This document shows, one piece after another, positions 58,248 through 64,000 of a DNA stretch of 64,000 bases. Position numbers and translations under genes: made by a program. The stretch lies in assembly GCA_027924645.1 (NCBI GenBank), contig BSBN01001753.1, positions 248,001 to 312,000 on the forward strand, in the 5' to 3' direction. Below the pieces are notes generated by a model. It had not been told where the DNA came from. It worked only from the letters and a program-made list of their open reading frames with translations, and ran no database searches. The stretch's first letter is position 1. Each line of letters begins with the position of its first letter. The stretch comes from Cunninghamia lanceolata. Taxonomy: Eukaryota; Streptophyta; Pinopsida; Cupressales; Cupressaceae.

Positions 58248-58407
58248 TTAGAGAGGATCAATGTTCTGGTGAATGGCATTAATACCATTTCAGTTGATAC
58301 GTAAGTTTTTCTATGTTCTGTTATAAAAATGGGATCTACCCACTGGTAGAACTTACCCATATAAGAAATAAAATAAAAATAAAAAATAAAAAATAAAAAA
58401 CATATTT

Positions 58408-59072
58408 ATTACTTACTAATAATATTGTACGGGACTAAATGCACCCTCACATAAATATCTCCTAGGACAAAAAATTAAACACTAATAAAGCCTTAGGATA
58501 AAACGCTGGAATTGGAACAATAAATGTAGAATTAAATTTACAAAATTTAAATAAATTGAATGCACTACTTAACTAGATTCCGGATGGAGGGATATATTGC
58601 TAAGGATGCCAGGAATATGCTGAAAAATAGGGTATTATCCAAACAAACACCACATAACCTGCAAACTAACTGTGCTTTGCTTTGATTTAGGTTTGCGCTT
58701 GTCGTATTAATTTGCCACATATAACTTAACCTAGCCCCATGGAAATGAATTGGCAAAGAATTGGTGACTATAACAGAAATGAATTGGCAAAGAATAGGTG
58801 ACTATTACATTGGGGTGGTATCTAGAGACACCATTTGAGAACTTAGTAGGAAAGGATTTACTCTCCATTGGTCAAGCCTCTTGACAAACAGATTCAATAT
58901 CTTGGGAACATATATTGAAAATAATAGGCAAGCATGCAAGGATGCCTAAGATGATGTATACTCCACTAATGCTGCTATGGAATATTAATAATTGGAGAAA
59001 TGTCTATGCCTTATAGCAACTTGATCTCATATGCATTTGTTGAAAGCTTGCTCCAAGCTTGCACATTCCAAT
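58408..59072. other. Unannotated sequence
   Basis: No gene or element is supported. A minus-strand reading SRYHPN near 58815 was considered as a kinase exon end and rejected. Confidence 0.4.
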
Positions 59073-61707
59073 TGTTGGGATCTCTATTTTTCAAGCCTCA
59101 TAATTGCAAAATGTTGTCAAATTCCTCAATTTTTTCCTAATAAGTGCCCATCATGTTTGCCTTGTTTTGTGTGCCTTGGTAGGTGTTAAAACTCTGAGAA
59201 AATCCTGAAAATATTTCAAGTTTCCTTGGTGTTCCTATCTCCAAGCAGGATTTTTCCCTCCTTCAAGAAATTGCCGGACTTTTTAGGTGATCAGGATATC
59301 CCTGTCCCCCTTGTTTCCCCGGCCCCTCTTGTGGTCGCTTTCTCCCTTCTCCTTTTCTTGAAGGAGCTTTGGTTGAGGCGAAACTTTCTCTTGGGTCTAG
59401 ATGCCTCCACTTCCCCCTGAAACTCCCGGATTTCCAACACTCCATGATTTGTCTGCCTCCTAGCTTCATTCTTTCCTCTGCCCTCTCCTCCTATCCCTTT
59501 GGACAAGTCTTATGCCTTGTTCAAGATTCATCCATTTCCTTCCTAAACTTCCGCTTTTTCCTTGCCACCCTTCTCCAGCAACTTTCCCTTCATTGTCCTT
59601 AGCGTGGATTTCATACCTTTTAGGATATATCCTGAATCCTCCAAAACTTTTGCCTCTACATTCACATCTTTTCTCAGCGCCCATCCAATTCCCCTCGGAA
59701 GGTGCACCTCCTTCAAGTCTTTCTGGGCAAAGTTTTAGCGCAGAAGTGGATATGTCCTGGACCCCCTTGAAGTTCCAAAATGTCCGGGACACCTCAAAAC
59801 TCCCGCATCCATTACCCCCTCGGATTTCCGCAATTCACCTAAAAACATGACAAGTGAAAAGCAACTATCTTCTACGACACCCAGATGGACCCCGAGCAAT
59901 GACACACTTAGAAGAATTTACAACACTTAGGCAAATTTTGATAACACCGGGGTCGGCCCCTGCGCTTTCCATCTACCACCTTCCCTTTGGAAGAGAAAAG
60001 AGAGGAGCCTTCTTGTCCGCCTTCAGCACAAAGAACAGAGTACCTGTCGGAGATTGGCCATTGAGCCTTTCCCGTATTGCCTTCCAAAAAGGAAGGAAGA
60101 AGAGCCAACCTTAGAGCTCCGCCAAAAACTTCATACTTAGAGTATTTTTCATGTAGACCTGTCAAATTTCGGCCTTCGGTGCTTCTCTCTGACACTTGCC
60201 ATGAAGAAGACCGAAGACAAAAGGCCTGAAGTCCGACCATCGAAACACTTATAGAAAAAATGAACTTGTCGGACTTCAGCCACCAGGTCCTCCTGCTTCT
60301 AACCACAACACTAAAGAAGACAAAAGGCAAAAACCGACATCCGAAACTCCGACCTCTGAAGTACTTAGAAGAATTTGCAATTAATAACACTTAGAAAGAT
60401 TTTGGAGCCTAATTTTAGAGCTGATAGACAACACAAGGTGGAAGGCAGGAACTCCAAACTCTGAAACTCCGACAAAGGTGAAAATACAAGGAAACACTTA
60501 GAGTTTTTTGGACTTAATAATTTTTTGGGTTTCCTACCTTGCATTTTCAAGAGGCAAAGACATGAAAACCTATGAAAGATATCTTTGATCGGTTATATAC
60601 TATAGGTTTAACAATGAAGGATTCAGATGGACTACAAATGGTTTTTGGGGCAAAATGGGGCATTTTGGGGACATATTTTTAAGTCCCAACAGAGCCATCT
60701 TGGCTTTGGAAACACCTCAAGAGGATTTAGGGCATCAAATCACGCCAGTCACATCTACAAATGAAGGAATACGTCTAGTAATTCGTAGGAAAGCTCGTCA
60801 ACGAATATTTTCATGTAATGGTATGTCTCCATGGCAGATTGTAAGGATTCAGGGGAAGATATAACCTAGTTATATATTTTCTCGTACCACAATTGTTAGT
60901 ATGTTGTAACACAGTTCAAATGCATGTATGACAACATTTTAATTCAATACAAAGGCTTTGTGTTGATCTCTTCTTTGTTGCATTTGGGTTGTTGCAGTTC
61001 TACTCAAGATTACTAAGTATGTCTATTGTATGTGCATATGTTTTGGATTTGTATAGAAATACATTTCATGTTTTTGTCGATGGTTGCTGAGTATCACCTT
61101 CCTCTTTGTTGTTCTTGACTATGTCGCCCGTTGGAGTAAGCACCAGTCTAGTTTGGGGATAGATCAATACTCTTATTTAGTCAAACCCCCGGCCTATTAG
61201 TCATAGGAGTAGAGTAGGTTAGGGATTGCATGTTTCCATGATTTCATGTTATAACCAGGGATTCATATGAGGTGATAGAAAACTACTTATATTTTCAGTG
61301 AATCATGACGTGCATGTCTGCATCTTGCCATTGTGAATTCATGTAAAATGAATGTATCTTATGAGGGTGTAAATGGTGTTATTTATGGGTGCATGTGCAA
61401 GGTGTGAAATCAGCTATAATGAGGTTTATGTGCCTAGCTATTTGTTTGGTGATAGTGTTTGGAATCGAGTCAGTGAGTTGGGTTTAGCCACCAATTTTAA
61501 TTGTTCATCTAGTTTATCGAACCTCAAAGTATCCCCTCTCGAGTCTAAGCTGAGCTCGAAGTGCAAGAGAGATAACACACTCTCGTTCGTTGGCATTCAA
61601 CCCTCCATGATCTATGGATGAGCATGTTTTACTTTCATGACGACAACCCTGGTCTTGAAAGTGAATTTCTGATCTAGGAAATGGAGCAACGGTTTTGAAA
61701 CCCAACA
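59073..61707 (+). repeat. 5' LTR of a Tat/Athila-like Ty3/gypsy element, 2.6 kb
   Basis: Starts TGTTGGGATCTC at 59073 and ends AAACCCAACA at 61707, inverted ends TGTTGGG/CCCAACA. Three bases later a primer binding site begins. The U3 part (59200-60550) is GC-richer than the surroundings and contains repeated ACACTTAGAAGAATTT-like and CTCCGAC/CGGACTT motifs. A TATA-like TTATATACTATAGG lies near 60592. Open frames on both strands here (for example 59466-59850) are judged chance products of this composition. Confidence 0.82.
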
Positions 61708-61710
61708 GAT

Positions 61711-61728
61711 TGGCGTCCTTGCCGAGGA
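61711..61728 (+). other. Primer binding site, Asp-tRNA type
   Basis: TGGCGTCCTTGCCGAGGA differs at 3 of 18 positions from the TGGCGCCGTTGCCGGGGA site typical of Athila/Tat/Ogre elements (recalled consensus). Its position 3 bases after the LTR end supports both calls. Confidence 0.82.
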
Positions 61729-62196
61729 CGCATTTATTGGTGGGTTGAAATGAATTTCAAGGTTGTTGGTGAGCTGAACCCAGAATCAATTTGTTGCCTT
61801 GAAGATTAGTCCCGCTTCGAGGAATTCCTCTTTGGAAGAGGTGGCGACTCTATTGTTGGAAAAAGGAAGTTTGTTGCTACTGCTTTGTTTTGTTGTTGGT
61901 GATTCAAGAGCCCAATTTCAAGTGTGCAATAACTAGTGTTAAGGTAAATGGTTTCTTTTTGTCCTACCTTGAAGAATGTTGTTCCTGTCATGTTGAAGGA
62001 ACAAATTTGTATACCTCTCTTTTCTAACATGCATTGTAGGATATTTTAGTCATGAAAATTAATATATCTATGACTATAATAGGGCTGCTCCTTCATCTGA
62101 GTCTTCCTGTGTCTCAGACCCTAGAAACTACATTGGTGTTATACATATTCAGCCATGGCTTTGCATGTTATACAAATCCAAACCTATATGCAGCCA

Positions 62197-62906
62197 TGCA
62201 AAATCCAAATGAATTAGCAATGTAGCAATGTGAAATTTGTAAAATTGGACAACTGCTAGAGTCCTTGTGGCAGCAAGAGAAGGAAACAGAAAATCAGATT
62301 AAGCTACTAGAATCTAGGGTGCGATCCAATCTTTGCCCTGCTGCCCCTAAAAATCCAATTGCTTAGTCTCCTATCACTCCCTTAGATCTAGTGTACAATC
62401 AGCTAGACCGCTCATGGGTTGATTACAAAACACGAGGCATGCCAACCAAGGTCTACAACGAATTGCCCAAGTTTGACGGGTACAACATTTGGGAAGGGGA
62501 CACACATGTTGATTTTTCAATATTCATGGAAGAACATCAGTTTGGAGATGAAGACATGTGGATGAGATTCTTCATTAGGTCCTTGCATGGAAGGGCGAGA
62601 GAATGGTTTCAGTGTTTTCCCAGGCAGCCTTTTGTCTCATGGAATGAACTTGTGGCTGCATTCGAAGAAGAATTTTCTAGAGGTCTAGACCCTGCTGATC
62701 TTGTCACAAAGCTGAAAGAAATCAAAGGACACGAGGTGGAGTCTAGCATGGACTTCAGTCCTAGGTTTGTTGTTGCCCTTTCAAACATTCCTGAGGATTT
62801 CAGACCTAACGCTCCTACTTGCATTGATATGTTTTCTGAAGCATATGAGAATGGATTGAAGAATGGATTAGCCTATTCCTCATTCCTGGAGGCTAATTCT
62901 AAATGA
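62197..62906 (+). pseudogene. Ty3/gypsy gag remnant
   Basis: Capsid protein of the retroelement. Upstream in frame, with stops near 62218 and 62362, is SLWQQEKETENQIKLLESRV. The open part 62391-62906 reads VYNQLDRSWVDYKTRGMPTK, then VYNELPKFDGYNIWEGDTHV and the retrotransposon gag signature FFIRSLHGRAREWFQCFPRQ, SWNELVAAFEEEFSRGLD and LTKLKEIKGHEVES-like. It ends at a TGA at 62904-62906. No protease or RT follows; the next 1.1 kb is a non-coding repeat array, so the element is either decayed or has a long non-coding insert. Confidence 0.85.
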
Positions 62907-63049
62907 TGAGGGAATGAATTGGTTTTTGACTAACTCAACCTGATTATTTTGCAGGAACAAAGTCAGAAACTTAAAATTTGGCTAAGTCTAGAAGCCAAGT
63001 AAGCAGGAAGTTGACTCTTGGGGTCTAGGTGCCAAATTCACATCAAATT

Positions 63050-64000
63050 TCACAAATGAGCGCCTAAGGATTTGAAGCTTTCTATCAGGGTTTGGAAGTG
63101 CAATATGACAACCATATCATCATCAAAGCCTGTCATCACACTAGATCAAGGTTTTAAAGACCAGAAGTTGCCTAAGTGAGGTTAGGCACACTTTCTCTCT
63201 CCTCCAACTTCAAATGGTGCCTAGCTTAGAAGCATCAGGTTATGAAGCACATCAAACCAGGCGCCTTGGTAGAAAAATTGATTGGTCTTCAAGATGAAGT
63301 TTTCTAAGTGAAATTGAGTAAGGAAGAAGGCCTATTTACTTTAGGCGCAAGTATCATGTTGCACAATCCTAAATGTGCGCCTAGTGCAATAAGGGACCAA
63401 TTCATGATTCCAGGATCCTGAACTTGCGCCCAAGCATGAAGGAGGAATTTTCAAGAAGCAGGAATGTTTGAATTGCTAAGGAACTAGTCCGGAGACTCTA
63501 TGGCACCATCTTGATGCCTCATAACTCCAAACTTGCATCAAGGGGTCAAGGCACTACTTCATGACTTTCCTAACCCAAATATGCGCCTAAGGCGCTAGAT
63601 CATGACTGAACAACCCTTGAATGGCGCCTAAGCTAGATTGTGAATTGAAAAGGGTAACTGCATCATTCAAGAGATTATCCTTTCAGTAGAAATCATCATC
63701 TTTGTCAAAGAATAGTGTTAAGAGATTGAGGCGCATCTTTCTTCATTCCCAACCTCACAATTGCGCCTTCCCTTGGAAAGCTCATATGGCGCCTAGAAGA
63801 ATGATTTTGAGATATCATCCATATTGATACCAAAGTTGCACTTGGAAAAGGCTTAGAAACTCTTGAAAGGCTTGAATGAAGTTAGAACTCACTTCAAGAA
63901 GATTAGGCGCCATTTCATGACTCTAGGACCTTGAAAATGCGCCTCATTGATAAAATGGACTCCAAATTCTCCAAATCATTTAGGCGCTTGATAGAAGATG
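63050..64000. repeat. Degenerate array of GGCGC/GCGCCTAAG motifs, runs off the window
   Basis: The short motif (T)GCGCCTAAGG or AGGCGC recurs at least 13 times (near 63060, 63270, 63344, 63389, 63425, 63584, 63593, 63625, 63731, 63764, 63789, 63907, 63939, 63984) in otherwise AT-rich sequence, often near TTCATGACT and CTTGAA. It resembles the array in the LTR upstream in style, though not in sequence. Confidence 0.7.

Larger units (their letters stand above)
56821..58396 (+). mobile_element. 5'-truncated LINE: RNase H plus downstream ORF and A-rich tail
   Basis: Begins inside ORF2 and ends in an AAATAAAATAAAAATAAAAA tail (58363-58396). Possible 11-bp duplication with one mismatch: AAAACCTATTT (56810-56820) and AAAACATATTT (58397-58407). 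It carries the RNase H domain and then about 0.8 kb of further coding-like sequence before the 3' end, like the full-length LINE at 27743-37062. Confidence 0.75.

Noticed and set aside
58760..58860. Minus-strand SRYHPN string as the missing upstream kinase exon
   Set aside because: The donor after the Asn codon would leave the wrong phase for the exon at 43782, and the residues before it do not look like a kinase alphaC/beta4 region.
59466..60390. Long overlapping open frames on both strands (up to 160 residues)
   Set aside because: They lie inside the LTR bounded by TGTTGGG/CCCAACA, have skewed composition and no domain; both strands are open at once because of the GC-richer repeats.

Overview
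This is a plant nuclear window, most likely from a gymnosperm (a conifer or similar large genome). It is AT-rich, almost gene-free and packed with old, stop-riddled transposable elements. The one conserved cellular gene lies on the minus strand: the C-terminal kinase domain of a Raf-like MAPKKK (EDR1/CTR1-related). Its last three exons sit at 638-1438 and the next exon upstream at 43626-43782. The splice phases match, so the intron between them is about 42.2 kb and contains nearly everything in the left two thirds of the window. No further kinase exon was recognised between 43783 and 64000, so the next intron upstream may also exceed 20 kb. The very long intron is the main reason for suggesting a gymnosperm.

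Layout, left to right. 3009-4656: a LINE derivative carrying only ORF1 (minus), with a 17-bp target-site duplication (TSD). 4852-11780: a hAT element bounded by one 8-bp duplication but holding two different transposase pseudogenes. 13425-14190: an internally deleted hAT element with a perfect 8-bp duplication. 15421-16020: a degenerate repeat array. 16334-27084: a series of LTRs of one Ty3/gypsy-like family (starts TGTAATGTCCCC), one attached to a primer binding site and a reverse transcriptase remnant, another carrying a nested SINE. 27286-27655: a second SINE of the same family. 27723-37082: a full-length L1-type LINE with a 20-bp duplication, ORF1, ORF2 (endonuclease, RT, zinc finger, RNase H) and about 2 kb of extra coding-like sequence downstream, with a nested LTR. 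37559-38962: a perfect solo LTR. 39011-40306: a Ty1/copia RT-RNase H pseudogene.

After the kinase exon: 46472-49545 is a third hAT copy (minus); 49798-51412 a truncated hAT, an LTR and a dispersed repeat; 52048-55891 a second ORF1-only LINE (minus) split by a solo LTR; 56821-58396 a 5'-truncated LINE; 59073-64000 the 5' end of a Tat/Athila-like Ty3/gypsy element with a 2.6-kb LTR, an Asp-type primer binding site, a gag remnant and a GGCGC-rich array that leaves the window.

Apart from the kinase, nothing looks functional as protein. The value lies in element structure: target duplications fix many element ends exactly, and from these follow several unusual arrangements: ORF1-only LINEs, a LINE with a possible third ORF, a two-transposase hAT and a SINE family with a variable internal repeat.
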